From Ecdyonurus torrentis (lineage: Eukaryota > Arthropoda > Insecta > Ephemeroptera > Heptageniidae): a DNA stretch of 64,000 bases. The stretch is taken from the NCBI GenBank assembly GCA_949318235.1, contig OX439137.1, positions 11,331,532 to 11,395,531 of the forward strand. The letters are read 5' to 3'. A program made the position numbers and the translations under genes. This document shows positions 27,872 to 40,149 of this stretch, piece after piece; position 1 is the stretch's first letter, and each line of letters opens with the position of its first letter. The notes beneath the pieces are model-generated. The model had not been told where the DNA came from. It saw only the letters and a program-made list of their open reading frames with translations, and ran no database searches.

Positions 27872-29394
27872 CTACACAGAAAAAATCTGTGATAGAAATC
27901 ACCTCCCTAGAGGTAGTAAGAGCATGATGTACCACCTCTAGGGTGGTTAACGTTGGCTGCTATCTTAGAGGTGGTTATTTTACCACCTCTAGGGTGGTTA
28001 ACGTTGGCTGCTATCTTAGAGGTGGTTCTTTTACCACCTTAGCGCTCTGCGTTCGAGTACTAGCGCGAGGGTGGTTTTTTAACCTCCTTCAGGACCTCGC
28101 AGGAGGGCGCTAGTGAGACCTACGTCATCAACAGGGCGGACAATGAAGATTCGAGTGAAAGAACACAACTAGTGATGCAGATATTTAAGAACTAATTACT
28201 TGCATTAAATCCTATTTCTGGTAAGTGTACTTATTATAATTATCATCCTGAATTATTAAGCTCCAATTCTGTGTATTTATTTTTATGTTTTCTATTTTAA
28301 AAGTTGTATATACGTCGCGATGCATCTTTTGCATTTGTCCTTTGATTTTTTTTTTCTTCAACTCATGTAATGGCTGCTAAATAATTTTCATTATTTTTTA
28401 AACTTTTTTTTTTTTATTTTTTTTTCAAATAAAATAATATTTTAGGAAAGAGAGTTTGCTATATCTAAGTTAATAAAATTAACTGGAAAAACACACAAAG
28501 TGCATTATATAACTATAGAAAAACTTATTTCCACAGATTCTTGCTTGCATGCTGTCGTTGAGGCCGGGCGTATACCATGACCCCGCGAGAGAGAGTAACT
28601 ACCATCCACCGCACCACTAACCAAGTCCAGAGAAGCAAAATATTGTGAAATTCAATGTGTCGGATAAGTAAATTATTTAAAATTTGTAGTAATCTTAGAA
28701 AATAAATAGTGACAGTAATTTTTATTCTTCATGGTAAATAAATTTAAATAATTGAGTGTCGATTGATTTTCTATTAATGCATAATTCATATATTTATAAC
28801 AAAATTAACAATAAAAATGGTTTAATTTTCTAAAATATTCTGTGTTATGTGTTTATTTTACAAATTTACCTTCCATTATAATTATATATACTTTTATATT
28901 ATTTTTTATGCAATATTTATTTGCCAACAGTTTATATTATTATTTTTTAATTTTTATTTTAACCGATTTGGTTATTAAATAAAAATAATTGTATTTAATA
29001 TGCATTTCTAACAATATAAGTAATTATAAATAATACTAAAATTGTAGAAAAATGTGGTGGTGTTAGAAAAGTAAGCTGTATTTATGAGGTAGGCAAAATA
29101 AAAGTAAATAGTAAATGGTAGGTAATACAATAAAAAAAAGTGAAAGTAGGGAATAGAAGGAAGCAAAGAGAAGGAAAAAAACCACCCTAGACGTAGTTTT
29201 TATCAGCGCTATAGGCTAGCTAAACTACCACAGTAAAGGTGGTAAAAGAACCACCTCTGAGCAAGTCTGTCTACCAGCGCCGCGCTAGCTATACTACCAC
29301 CATCGGAAGGTGGTTAAAAAACCTTCCCTAGCGTGGGACGTTTTTTACACTACCCTAAAGGTGGTGATTTTACTCACAGATTTTTTCTGTGTAG
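27872..29394. mobile_element. 1.5-kb non-autonomous DNA transposon with internal sub-terminal repeats
   Basis: The ends are CTACACAGAAAAAATCTGTG and its inverse at 29374-29394. Inside the left end a 51-bp unit starting ACCACCTCTAGGGTGGTT begins at 27931, 27982 and 28033. Related CCACC/GGTGG blocks appear inverted near the right end (29180-29370). The centre, 28110-29150, is A+T-rich without an ORF. No target duplication was recognised. The G+C-rich sub-terminal blocks contrast strongly with the surroundings. Confidence 0.8.
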
Positions 29395-29541
29395 AAGTTA
29401 GCCCCTATGTTTAAATACTGTACTGTACCCATTAGAAAGAGTTTTTTTTTTTTTTTTTTTTTTTTGTAAGTTTATCTTATTTACTACTACGTTTGCTCTT
29501 TCTAATGGTGTATTCAAACAGGGGTTAACTTCGTGTAGAAT
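29390..29541. mobile_element. Inverted-repeat element abutting the 1.5-kb transposon
   Basis: Arms at 29390-29441 and 29496-29541 are complementary (GAAGTTAGCCCCTATGTTTA against the inverse of CAAACAGGGGTTAACTTC). A poly-T tract and about 30 bp lie between them. It directly joins the right end of the neighbouring element, so one may have inserted beside or into the other. Confidence 0.6.
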
Positions 29542-30399
29542 TCTTCAATGAAGAGACTTGTCTTGTAACCATTCAAAATCGCACTGCAAAACGGCCGGTG
29601 AGGAACTCTTAATTTCCATTAGCATTAGAATTGCGGGACCATAAAGCAATGGACCAAGAAAATTAGTTAGGCCCAAGAAATTTAAATGATCCATAGTAGA
29701 TTTACACTTTTACTTAATTGAACTAATAATATAGTAATAAAGTGATTAAATTTTTAACCCTGTAAGGAGCAACCACATAAGATGAAGTTATATAAAAGCT
29801 CTGCGCAAATCAAAATTTTAGTGATTTCCTATGGTAAATCAATATGAAAAACCAGTTACGCATGCAATTATTTAACATTTACGCAAATAAAATTAATCAA
29901 AGCAAAAGGTGACAAATACTAATTATATAACTCAAACACTTCTCCCTATTACGTGATTTTTCTATCTTATATAACATTTCTTTGTCAATTACAACTTTAA
30001 TTAACTATCTTATTTTATTATATAATAATTTATAATATTATGTAAAAAAAAAAAAAAAAAAAGAAACAAGACAAAAACGAGTATAATTACGTCATTTTGA
30101 CGTTCATCAATGTCATATACATAAGAAAAGAATCGTTTCTTATAAGTTGGTATATAAGATCATGAGGCTCCCTACTTGTAGTCTGGGTGAAACTGAGACG
30201 TCATTTCTAAAAGGGAGGAGTCGTAGTATATTATAATGGTTAGCAGATCGCCAACTTTATAGAGACCTGATTTTTTTTTTTTTTTTTTTCCTCACAGTCT
30301 GAAATTTTTTGTTATCTCCGGATATGGGTCCGTCGTCTTTATAAAATTTCAATTGGAATTATTTTGAATGATATATTTTACACCGGTGTAGAGTCAAGT

Positions 30400-30612
30400 G
30401 CTTTTCCGGACGAGGGTGTGTGCGCATGACGTCATCATAAATGCGCTTCAACGCCATAACATAATAACATTGCACAAAATTGGTTTCATGATATTTTCTG
30501 TGTAAAATTAGTTAATTTATGTAATTATTATAATCTTTCTCGCACAATTGAAAACCTAATTCAACCTCTCAATGCTCTCAAAAATATTGCTCAATATTTT
30601 TTAAACTGTCAA
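30400..30612 (+). repeat. Family J repeat, copy 3
   Basis: GGGTGTGTGCGCATGACGTC, CGCTTCAACGCCATAACATA, CACAAAATTGG, then CAACCTCTCAATGCTCTCAA. Diverged copy. Confidence 0.5.
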
Positions 30613-30635
30613 TATGTCATTTTTCCATATTATGT

Positions 30636-30803
30636 TATTGACTAATAAAGGAACAACTGTTTGTCGGCCGACTATAAGTGATTTCGGTCACATCTGCTTT
30701 CGTTTCTACGTACTGCGCATGCGTAGTAAGTTGAAACGGAAGCGGATGTCACCGAAATCGCTTAAATTCGGTTTCAAAACAGTTGTTCCTTTACTAGTCA
30801 ATA
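30636..30803. mobile_element. Family C MITE, copy 2
   Basis: 168 bp, same ends and core as the other copies. It abuts the truncated left side of a family A element. Confidence 0.87.
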
Positions 30804-31069
30804 GCATACTTAAATATCAACGTTGATTTGGCCGAAGTTTTTTATTTCTAATTTATTTTCCATTCACAAAATGGCAGCTGCGGGTTTTTGACGTCACAAC
30901 TCGCGTTTCCACGCGCGTGATCTAGTGAGCTATGACGTCATAAACCTGCAGATGCCATTTTGTGAATGGAAAATAAATTAGAAATTAATGACTCGGACCA
31001 AATCAACGTTGGTATTTAAGTATGTTTGGATATTAGGCATTTTTTTTTCAAGGTGTTCTATGCCTTTAA
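30800..31069. mobile_element. Family A MITE, copy 3 (left end missing)
   Basis: Matches family A from the ATCAACGTTGATTTGGCC block to the right terminus at TTAA (31066-31069). The first 45 or so bases of the left arm are absent, and a family C element abuts at that point (ends 30803). TGACGTCA is present at 30889 and 30933. Confidence 0.75.
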
Positions 31070-31128
31070 TTAGTAAATAGTTTTAAAAAATTTGGTCAAT
31101 CACCCCACTTGTGACGATATTAGTTATA

Positions 31129-31345
31129 GGGTGTATGCGCATGACGTCACATTTAATGCGCTTGGAGGCCATACTGAAGTAGTGAACAACATTGCTTAGC
31201 ATAGGACAAACTTGGTTTTTGGTTATTTTCTTAGAGAAATCAGTTAATATTTTTGCTATTATTATTTTTCTCACACACTTGAGATACTAATTCAACCTTC
31301 ATCAATGCTCTCAAAATATTGCATATATATAGTGTTTTTAAACTG
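31129..31345 (+). repeat. Family J interspersed repeat, copy 1
   Basis: It starts GGGTGTATGCGCATGACGTC, then GGAGGCCATACTGAAGTAGT, GACAAACTTGGTTTTT and a TCAACCTTCATCAATGCTCT block. Related copies are at 19876-20122, 30400-30612 and, reversed, 36720-36955. No clear terminal inverted repeats were found, so the class is unknown. Confidence 0.6.
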
Positions 31346-31736
31346 GAAAAATGAATTATTTTCCTATGCTGCCTATGTTATTGAGTTATCCAACATGACG
31401 TTGACTTTAACATGAATGCATATTTATACCGTTCCCCTTAACTCCCACATTTTTCAAATTTATATAAAAAGTGACGACTTCTCATGAAAGTTGCCTTCTA
31501 AATATAAACGTATATGTAAAAATATAACACGTCATTAAAACAGACGCTACATAATAGAAAGATAAAAATATTATAAAATAAAAACCAATAATGTTGCGGT
31601 TATATAAAAATAGCAACATGCGTCACAAGCGTCACAAGCATATGAAAATAAATTATAAGACAAGGCCATAAGAATTAACATAATAAATAATATATTGCAC
31701 TTTTTTATTTTGAACCTTTCATAATATACTTAATCA

Positions 31737-32023
31737 TACACGGAAAAAATAAATAATACTAATCAGAGGCGTATCCAGGGGTTCAGGGTCCGGACACCCC
31801 CCATCAGGTCTGAAAAAGCATGGGAAAAGGGGGTGGTCCCCCCCCCCCCCCCCCCTCGTTGCCTATGCTTACTATAGGCTAGACCCCTCCCGTTACAAAA
31901 TCCTGAATATGCCCCTGATACTAATCCATGCAGGAATATGAATTCTGAAAATTGCAATAATAAAGCTTAAATAAAAATAAATGTACAACACAAAAACTTT
32001 AAGAAACTAGTTTTTTCAGTGTA
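31737..32023. mobile_element. TACACGGAAAAAA-ended MITE, host of a nested hAT MITE
   Basis: Left end TACACGGAAAAAATAA and right end TTTTTTCAGTGTA form an imperfect terminal inverted repeat. Removing the nested hAT copy leaves about 125 bp. Its ends resemble those of the elements at 22827-23056 and 27872-29394. Confidence 0.6.
31764..31917. mobile_element. hAT-type MITE with 8-bp TSD, nested in another element
   Basis: A 154-bp element with ends CAGAGGCGTATCCAGG and inverted CCTGAATATGCCCCTG. An 8-bp duplication ATACTAAT flanks it at 31756-31763 and 31918-31925. CAGGGGCG-type termini with 8-bp duplications are typical of hAT transposons. A poly-C run (about 31840-31854) lies inside. It sits within a separate element of the TACACGGAAAAAA type (31737-32023). 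Confidence 0.85.
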
Positions 32024-32370
32024 TCTGTATGTACCAATGATGTATCAAAAAATTATTTTATCCCAAGATCTACTTCCACATGCAATTCAATGGAAGTGGA
32101 TGTTTTTCACGATTCATGTCAGTGCATAAAAAAATGTATAATATGCAATTTCTATTGCATCATCAAGTTTTTGTATTATTGTATGATTTTCATGTAAATT
32201 TTTTGTATGTAATTTTGTAACTTGTTTCTGTGCTGTGTGTACCACCATGAATGGCAAAGACCATATACATGGTCTGTGGTATTGGGCCCGTAAAACTGAC
32301 TGTTTCTTGGATGACAATAAAACAAAACAATAACTAATAAGTATAATAACCTATAGAACCAAGTATTAAT

Positions 32371-32447
32371 TTGCACCAAAAAAAATGCCCATTCTATTTG
32401 AATAACCATAGGCGATCGTCATTTTTGGTGCAGAGAACAGGGTTTAC
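32371..32447. mobile_element. Family H MITE, partial copy
   Basis: TTGCACCAAAAAA and the inverse TTTTTGGTGCA enclose ATTTGAATAACCAT, followed by AGAACAGGGTTTAC. The outer left end (GTAAACCCTG) is missing relative to the copy at 63907. Confidence 0.6.
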
Positions 32448-32448
32448 G

Positions 32449-32530
32449 AATAGCATTAATAATAACAATGCAAAATTAGCGCGAGTTTTTGAATGGTAAA
32501 AATTCTTATCGTGGTCATGTGTCTACTGTA
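32449..32530 (-). mobile_element. Family G partial copy
   Basis: GAATGGTAAAAATTCTTATC followed by GTGGTCATGTGTC matches the left half of 43496-43614 in reverse. Another fragment with AACACGCGCTGAATTTA lies at 32775-32820. Confidence 0.55.
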
Positions 32531-33238
32531 TCGAGGTATCTTATAAACAAGTAATCTTAAAGGGTATCTAGCATTACTGATTCTGATTATTATTTATTCG
32601 GTCTCGGTTCAGAAGTTGTCTCAAAGGATAGGAAATTAAACAAACCTATAAGCTTTTCCTGCAACTATAACCTTCATTAACTGCTCGTTATGGAAAAAAA
32701 GAAGTCATGCCGAATCACATGATGGTGATAATGCATTTTATTATCATTTGAAAAGAAAAAAAAAGTTTTTGCAGTGTTATTCTAATGAGAAAAACACGCG
32801 CTGAATTTATAAGTAAAATGTACTGAAAATTATCACAGTCGTGTGTTACAACACATATTATAGTAGTGCGCTTCTACATACACTATATTCTGTTGTTTTG
32901 TTGGGCATTGCTAATTGTTGTAAAATAGAATGACTTTGGAGCGGTACTTTATCTCTTTACAGTGATGAATAGTAACTTTGCTGTACAGAAAAGTAAAGAT
33001 ATAACAATTCCCTTTTCTTTCTATGATGGAATATATTTCAATGATATTTCGAAATTCTGTATTAAAATTCTCATTTTATATACTTATATTAGACGTTAAG
33101 GAACTATAAAAACCAAAGTTTATTTTAAAGTATAATGAGAAAGACTTAAAAAAATATTTAGGGGGTAAATTTGTTGCACATTCTAAGAATATTGTCCTGA
33201 TTCGATAGATATATGCACATTTCTATTTTTTTAGATCA

Positions 33239-33485
33239 TTAAAGGCTTGTAGAACACCTTGAACAAAAAACATGTCTGATATCCTAACATACCTAAATAT
33301 CAACGTTGATTTGGCCGGAGTCATTTATTTCAAATTTAATTGCCATTAAAAAAATTACAGCTGCGGGTTTGTAAATGGAAAAAAAAAATAATAATAAATC
33401 AATGACTCCGGCCAAATCATTGTTGATATTTAGGTATGTTAGGATAATAGATATGTTTTTTGTTCAAGGTGTTCTACACCTTTAA
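33239..33485. mobile_element. Family A MITE, copy 4
   Basis: TTAA-flanked, with GTAGAACACCTTGAAC at the left and GTTCAAGGTGTTCTACACC at the right. The central TGACGTCA block seen in other copies is deleted. Confidence 0.8.
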
Positions 33486-33511
33486 GTATTTTTAATTAAT
33501 CTTTGAAAGTC

Positions 33512-33586
33512 GCAAAATGACGTCACGGGCGGTAACTTTTGTCTATCCCCAATATGCAAAAGTTGCCGCCCGTGACGTCATTGTTC
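33512..33586. repeat. Short palindrome with TGACGTCA in each arm
   Basis: CAAAATGACGTCACGGGCGG and the inverse CCGCCCGTGACGTCATTG enclose a loop of about 15 bp. It lies 27 bp after a family A element. Confidence 0.7.
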
Positions 33587-33991
33587 AATTTTTACAATTT
33601 AATTCAAAATACTTAATGTTATAATGAACTAAAAAATTAGAAATTCACGCATATCTATCGATTCAAAAAGACGTCCTCTTTTAAAATATAAAATAAAATT
33701 ACGTAACTGAAAAAAAAAGTATTTTTGATTGTAGATTATATGATATTTATCTAAAAGACAAAGCTGATATTTTTTGTCAATCTTTATGGTCAATATAGTT
33801 GTATAAGCTTTAAATTGATACATTTTAAGAAAAACGCAAGCAACTTTATTGACCCAGGCAGTAACAATAAATAGTTATATCAAAGTGTTGTTGACAGCAT
33901 CTATAATATAATTATGCTTATAATTAAAACGATATAAAAAATTGAGACTAGCAGTTAATTACTGTACATCATAATCCGCTGAGAACTTTGT

Positions 33992-34024
<33 letters not shown>
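33992..34024. repeat. (CT)n microsatellite
   Basis: About 16 units. Confidence 0.95.
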
Positions 34025-34027
<3 letters not shown>

Positions 34028-34882
34028 TTCCTCTTACTATATAAAACAGATTACATAAGTAAGATATCACGTGCCATTCTAAAAAACACGTGTCATTCTA
34101 AAAAACACGTGCCAAGCCAGTCACGCGTAGTATATTATATCACTTACATAATCTAAATCATCAACGATTTAATAACATAAATCTAACTTAAGGGTTGTAG
34201 TTTCAAACCTAGTATATATCTCTCTGAAAAGCTTATAATATCCTACTTTTTTCATGTAATTTGAAATACAATGATATAGTAATTAAAATACAAACTATCT
34301 ATGGGGGGGGGGGGGGAGGGGGAGAACCCGTAATTATCAGGTAAGCGAGAAACAAAACTGATATTAAAGTGGGTCTTACAATTGATTTGAAATTGTTATA
34401 TTTGAGATTATCTTATTCTAAAGTATTAAAGTATTGGTGTGCAAACAAACTGACAAAATAACTTAAAAGTTCAAGCTAGATATTTTTGATAGGGGGCTAA
34501 ATATTGTATAAAAAGAAATTACAATTGCCCATGGTTTTGGTCAAAATGGCAAGAAGAAAAATTATTTTTTTAAGGGCTATATATTATATAATAATAATAA
34601 AAATAGATGGCTGCGTATTTCTTTCTTATTTATTTTATGTTAATTTGTAATCAACTTTTATCTATAAAATGAACATAACGCCTAATTTTTTTAAAAAATC
34701 ATGATGCAATAACCTGCAAATATTAATCAATCTCTTATATAACAGCCAGTAAAAAATATATTGCGATATAGAGGGGAGAAGTAAAAAAAAAAAAAAAAAG
34801 CGACAGCTCGTTTTTTTTTTTTTTTTTTTTTTTTTAATATTATTTAATCGTGATTAAATGTCAACGCAAGAGTTTTGTTAAA

Positions 34883-35016
34883 TTCTACACAGAATTGTGG
34901 ACAATGAGTTTAAAAAAAAAAATACTTCTATTGCAGAGAAGAGAGGGAGAGAGACAGAAAGGACGAGAATATTTCTACACAGAGTTGTGGACAGAAAGTT
35001 AAAACAAAAAGACTTC

Positions 35017-35060
<44 letters not shown>
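34883..35060. repeat. Two-copy 90-bp tandem duplication ending in (GA)n
   Basis: TTCTACACAGAATTGTGGAC at 34883 recurs as TTCTACACAGAGTTGTGGAC at 34973, each followed by an A-rich stretch and ACTTCTATTGCAGAGA. The period is 90 bp. In the second unit the terminal GAGA has expanded into a long microsatellite. Confidence 0.75.
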
Positions 35061-35088
<28 letters not shown>

Positions 35089-35096
35089 CGAGAGAG
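35022..35096. repeat. (GA)n microsatellite
   Basis: About 37 GA units with two GC interruptions near the end. Confidence 0.95.
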
Positions 35097-36719
35097 TAAT
35101 TCTACAGGAGTTAAAGAAAATTTTAAGTACCATTTTTACATAATTTTAAATAATTAAAAATACAACCATAACTAATGCTTCCTTTCAATTAAATAATAAA
35201 TTTCTTGCTATAAATGAACCCCACACGATAATTTTTCTTATTGCACCATAGAAAATTTGAGGCAAATATTTGGATGGTAAAAAAAAATACATAAATAATA
35301 ATAAAAAACGATCCATTGAAAGATTAAAATTACCGGAACCACATGCTTTTTTTTTTTATGCTGTCAGCTTTTTGATCTTGCTCAATTGCTCGTTGGATAT
35401 CCGGTCCTGTAGACTGATATTAAAATATTTGAATACCTCATGCAAATTCCGACTGGTCCCCAGTAATTTTAGACCCTTAAGACCCTTTCTTTAATTATAC
35501 TAAACGAGTGTAGTACAAGTAATCACCAAAGCTACACCCCTATTACTTTAACAGAGTCACTGGATGACTTCCGATTTACAGGTGAGATGGTGGTAAGACC
35601 ATTTCATTTTTCAATGTAAACCAATGGAGTTTATCGGTTTAAAAAATTGTTAAAAATTTTCTATGGCTTAAAACACGTAAACGTATGTCTAGTATTTCTC
35701 ATTTAAATTTCTCCAAAATCGGTGGAGTGGTTTTCTCAAAAATCGCAAAAAAAAAAACTTGTTTTTCTCCATAAGCGTAATGTAAAATTAGGGGACCCTT
35801 AGCTTTCCCCGTAGCACCCCGTGCGCTAAACCGATAACGTCCATTAATTCAGTTGGTTCAAATTCTCCATTTGAGATTCAGTTGCGAAAAATACATAATA
35901 TATTTTTAGCTATGAAAACTAACTGATTTTTATCATACAAGCTGTATAATAAGAGTTGTTGATTCGCTATTATTTCTTAAAGTACTCTCGACCTTACGTT
36001 CCCCCCACGTCGCCCCTTCTCACGTGAGTATATATATACAAAAACTTAAGTAAAATTTCAAGGAGAACAAGTCCTGGTTTATAACACTAAATACGTACAT
36101 TGATACTGCATAACAAAAACAATTAATTAATATTTTCATGTTCTACCAATCCAACAGCTTTACATAATATTTCAGTATATTAATTTAATACATACATTTA
36201 ATAGATTGCTTTAATATAATCAGCATCGTTACATATAAGTAAATTTTATGAAGTACACATACTCAAATTCAACTTCTATATTAAGTAATACAACGCGTAC
36301 CACACGGTACTTTATATAGTCAGAAATTTGAAATTATATATATACTTTACATAAATCAAGTCACTAGCGCAATAGTTTCCTTCGTTTTTTGCTGTTGTTG
36401 TTGCTTAAAAGGTATGTAGCTATATACTCCCCGAATATTCAGAAACCAAGGTGTTGAATTTTAGTTTAAGAAGGCTCATCCAAAAAGGGTTGACAACAGC
36501 GTATAGCGCTAACATCCCGGCATTCGCCATAACAGACCGAGGAAACTGCGGAAACGCTCAGTCAGGATGGTTGGCAAGATTGATCTTGCTTCCCGAAACT
36601 CCACGCTAGCTCCCTGCCATCGTCAGGCATTCGTGACCTCTTGAATGCAAGTCGGGCGCGTGAACTACTGTAGGGTCTATCTATGCATTGTTGGATCACT
36701 CAATAGCATGGGCGGCATA

Positions 36720-36955
36720 GGAAATAACTCATTTTGCCAGTTTAAAATCACTATGCATGCACTATTTTTGAGAGCATTGATGCTGTAAATATGTTGAATT
36801 AGTATCTCAAGTATGTGAGAACAATAAGAATAAAAAAAAAAATCCCAAAGAAAATTGCCTCAAACGAAGTTTGTCCTATGCTCAGAAAAGTTATTCACAA
36901 CTCCAGTATGGCCTCCAAGCACAATAAATATGATATCATGTGGATACACCCTAGG
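36720..36955 (-). repeat. Family J repeat, copy 4 (reverse)
   Basis: On the plus strand: GAGAGCATTGATGCTG, TGAATTAGTATCTCAAGTAT, ACGAAGTTTGTCCTATGCTC, CCAGTATGGCCTCCAAGC and GGATACACCC. This is the mirror order of copies 1-3. Confidence 0.55.
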
Positions 36956-37323
36956 CCGTGGAGAAACTTCGATTTGGGTTGTAAAATTCAAGGCTAGCAA
37001 GAAATTCAAAGTCCACCCCCAACCGTTTTATTTCATTTTAAATAACAACAACTATTCTTTCAATTGAAAAAAAAAAAAAGAAGAAGAAGAAAAACTTTAA
37101 CCATCAGATAAAGGCTGGAAAATATATTAAAATTAATACGCCGCGAGTAACATGTTAAAAATTCGTAATTCAGAATTATGTCATAATAAACTGTAAAATA
37201 AATTATATACCATAAGCAAAAATATTAATTAAAAAAGTATAATATAAATCTAATTTTCAGACTTCGTTTCTTACGTACAGTCTACAGTAGAAAAGTATAA
37301 ATCTTACTATGCCTATTAAAACT

Positions 37324-37662
37324 TTAAGCCATAGACCACATAAAACAAAATGTGCTTTTTAATGAATAAACACGAAATGTGACCTTCAAAACTGGTGACA
37401 ATTTTTACCAGGATGTTAATTTAGCTCCACGAGAGAGCGTGAAAAAACTAAAGTATGCAATTTGCGTGAAAATTTATGTTTATGACGTCAAAAATATCCA
37501 AAAATTAGTATAAAAATGTTGTGCGGGTTTCATAAATCGAATTTTGTGATCACTGCTACGGGGCTACTGTTGGTTTTTGAGACAAACTAAAGTTATTTAT
37601 GGAAATCCCATCAAGTGTCTTGTGATATAAATGCTTATGTTTTTCTCTGGTCTATTCCTTTA
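37324..37662 (+). mobile_element. Family B MITE, copy 6
   Basis: Full-length copy with TTAA edges and TGACGTCA at 37483-37490. Confidence 0.87.
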
Positions 37663-40117
37663 AACTTTATTTAAAGTTTTTAGAATCGTAATCACTCCAT
37701 AGATTAGTATGAAAAATAGTAAAAAAAAAAAAAAGCGTCAAATTGCCATGTGTACTGACCATAATCAAAGTAAGATTTTGTTTGTAAAATATACATTATA
37801 TAATTTCATGTTCAACTTAAAATTACGTGCAAATCTTTTAATAAGTTAATTAAAATGCTAAGTACCTAGCTTTTTTTTTTAAATTAATTAAACAGGATTC
37901 CGTGATTTTAAATGACTTTTATTCTTCTTTATAGTTAATATTTTCTTAGATTTAGTAAGTAAACATTACATGTTTTACCGTGTAATTTTATTTCACTATC
38001 ACTTAAATTTTTCTCCTTTGATTTCATATAAACATTTAATAAGAACTACCCCGTACATTGTATTTTTACAATATAGTTTAACTTTTAAAACTAATAATTT
38101 TTATTATTATTCAATTTTTTATTATAGTTATTAGATTAGTCTGTTACTTTTTTTAGCTGTTTGATTTTTTTTTTTTTTTTTTTTACTCGTAATTTTCCCT
38201 TCTTTTTTAATAATTATGTAACATTTTATGATATTGCTAGCCGCCACCTATTTCCAGTTTTCTCATTCGCAATTCTCTTTCAATAATACGGATAAAAAAA
38301 AAATGGAGCGGAAGCAAAGAATAAATAACTAATATTTGATCTGTGAAAATGTGAGGTGTCACTCACTATTGTCATTTTTTTTTTTATATATAATTTATTT
38401 GTTAATTTATTATTTAATACATTATACTTCCTAAGCTTAGGTCTATAATTAATTTTTTTTTTAAAAATGCCTGCTTTTTGCGGACGTAACCAAATACATA
38501 TCAATACATCTAGATTTTGATCATCAATGCAGATTATCGATGGTGTGAAATTCTTAAAAATTTTATTAGCTTGAAGCACTTACAGGTGTGTCCTGAATCA
38601 ATCATTTAAATATTTCCGGCTTCGGTGCTCCAAAATCGCTAAAAACATAATCCTGCAATGCTTAAAAGATATAAGCATAATTAGGGTACCATAAGATTTT
38701 CCCACGCGCCCAACCGGTAACCTCTCTATTGGTATTCGTATCAATTTTTTTTAAAGCTTTTGTCGGGAAAAAAAAATCTGGATCGGTTATTTTTCAGTAA
38801 ATCAATAAAAAAATAATGAAATGAACAATAAGCCGTGTATGGGGCAAGCTAGCAACCCCCCATTCAAAATTGTGTACGGTGCTACTGTTCAAAAGTATCA
38901 CTATAAAAAAATAATAATAATAAATAATAATAAAAAAAATAATAATAAATGGTTATTTTTCTTCCCCTTCTTTTACAATTATTTCCTTAATTTCACTGAT
39001 CCCTATTATTAACAGTGCTGTAATAAGGCTATAGTTTAGAAACTTTTTTTTTCTTTTTAAATTCAGCAAGTGTATACCTCTTTAAGTTTATTATTATTAA
39101 ATGATTATATATAAAAGGTCAGAATAATTTTCAAATTACACAAACTACGAAGTACAGTATACAAATTCAAATCAATTTAATTACATACATATTATTATTT
39201 TTATATTTATTTATTATATACAATCAATGAATTCTAATATATTGATATAGCTTTCTAATACATAATTTTTAATTTATTTTATACACGTGTACCACACACC
39301 ACAGGAGGCAAAGTGTTAAAAAAACACTTCAATTAACGGAATATTAAAATATAAAATCATAATAAAATTTTATGAGCTTCATATGCGATGTAACAAATAT
39401 AATAATATGGTATATTATGTAAGTTTTAAAATTACGTAATTTTATAATTTCAATATACGCGCGCATACATATTTATAGTAAAAAAAATATATAAAATTTA
39501 TGATATATGGGAGGTGGGAGCTAGGCTCAATCAGATATGGGTAAAGCAGTAAAAATTCATTTATCATTAAAGGTGCGAAGAAAATATAAATTATAAAAGG
39601 AAGAATAAAAATAATAAGAATAAAAATAAGAAGGAAAAAATTAATCCTTCTTTTTATTCTTAAGAATAATTATTATAATGTTAAATGAGTTTTAAAAACT
39701 CATCAATAGTGTTGGTTACATAACCTAACTATATTTTCAGAAACTTATAATTTATTTCAATTTCAATATAGCACTTTTTCTGTGTATTCTAATTATTATT
39801 CATTAAATGTATCAGGAGAGGGGAAGTGAACATGAAAGTTCATGGGCACTATTTTTATAATTATTTTTTTCTAAATGGAATTTAGATAAAATTTATCATA
39901 AATGTTACGTAACACCTGCGCATCGCATACATTTTATGCACTCTGCCACCAATGCAAATTAGATGCAATATATATCTACGAAATTTTAAAAATAAGGGTA
40001 TTTTTCCTTACCTATTTTTCATAAATTATATATTATCTCGTAGTATGTAATATTTCTTGTAAAAGGTGCAATTTCAAAACACAAGCAAAAATTTTGAAGA
40101 AAAAAATTATTGCAATG

Positions 40118-40149
<32 letters not shown>

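Larger units (their letters stand above)
29542..37323. other. Intergenic DNA with repeats
   Basis: Families J, C, A, G and H, nested MITEs at 31.7-32.0 kb, the GACGTC palindrome and the 90-bp duplication. A G+C-richer, non-repetitive patch at 36480-36710 is unexplained and has no convincing ORF. Confidence 0.55.
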
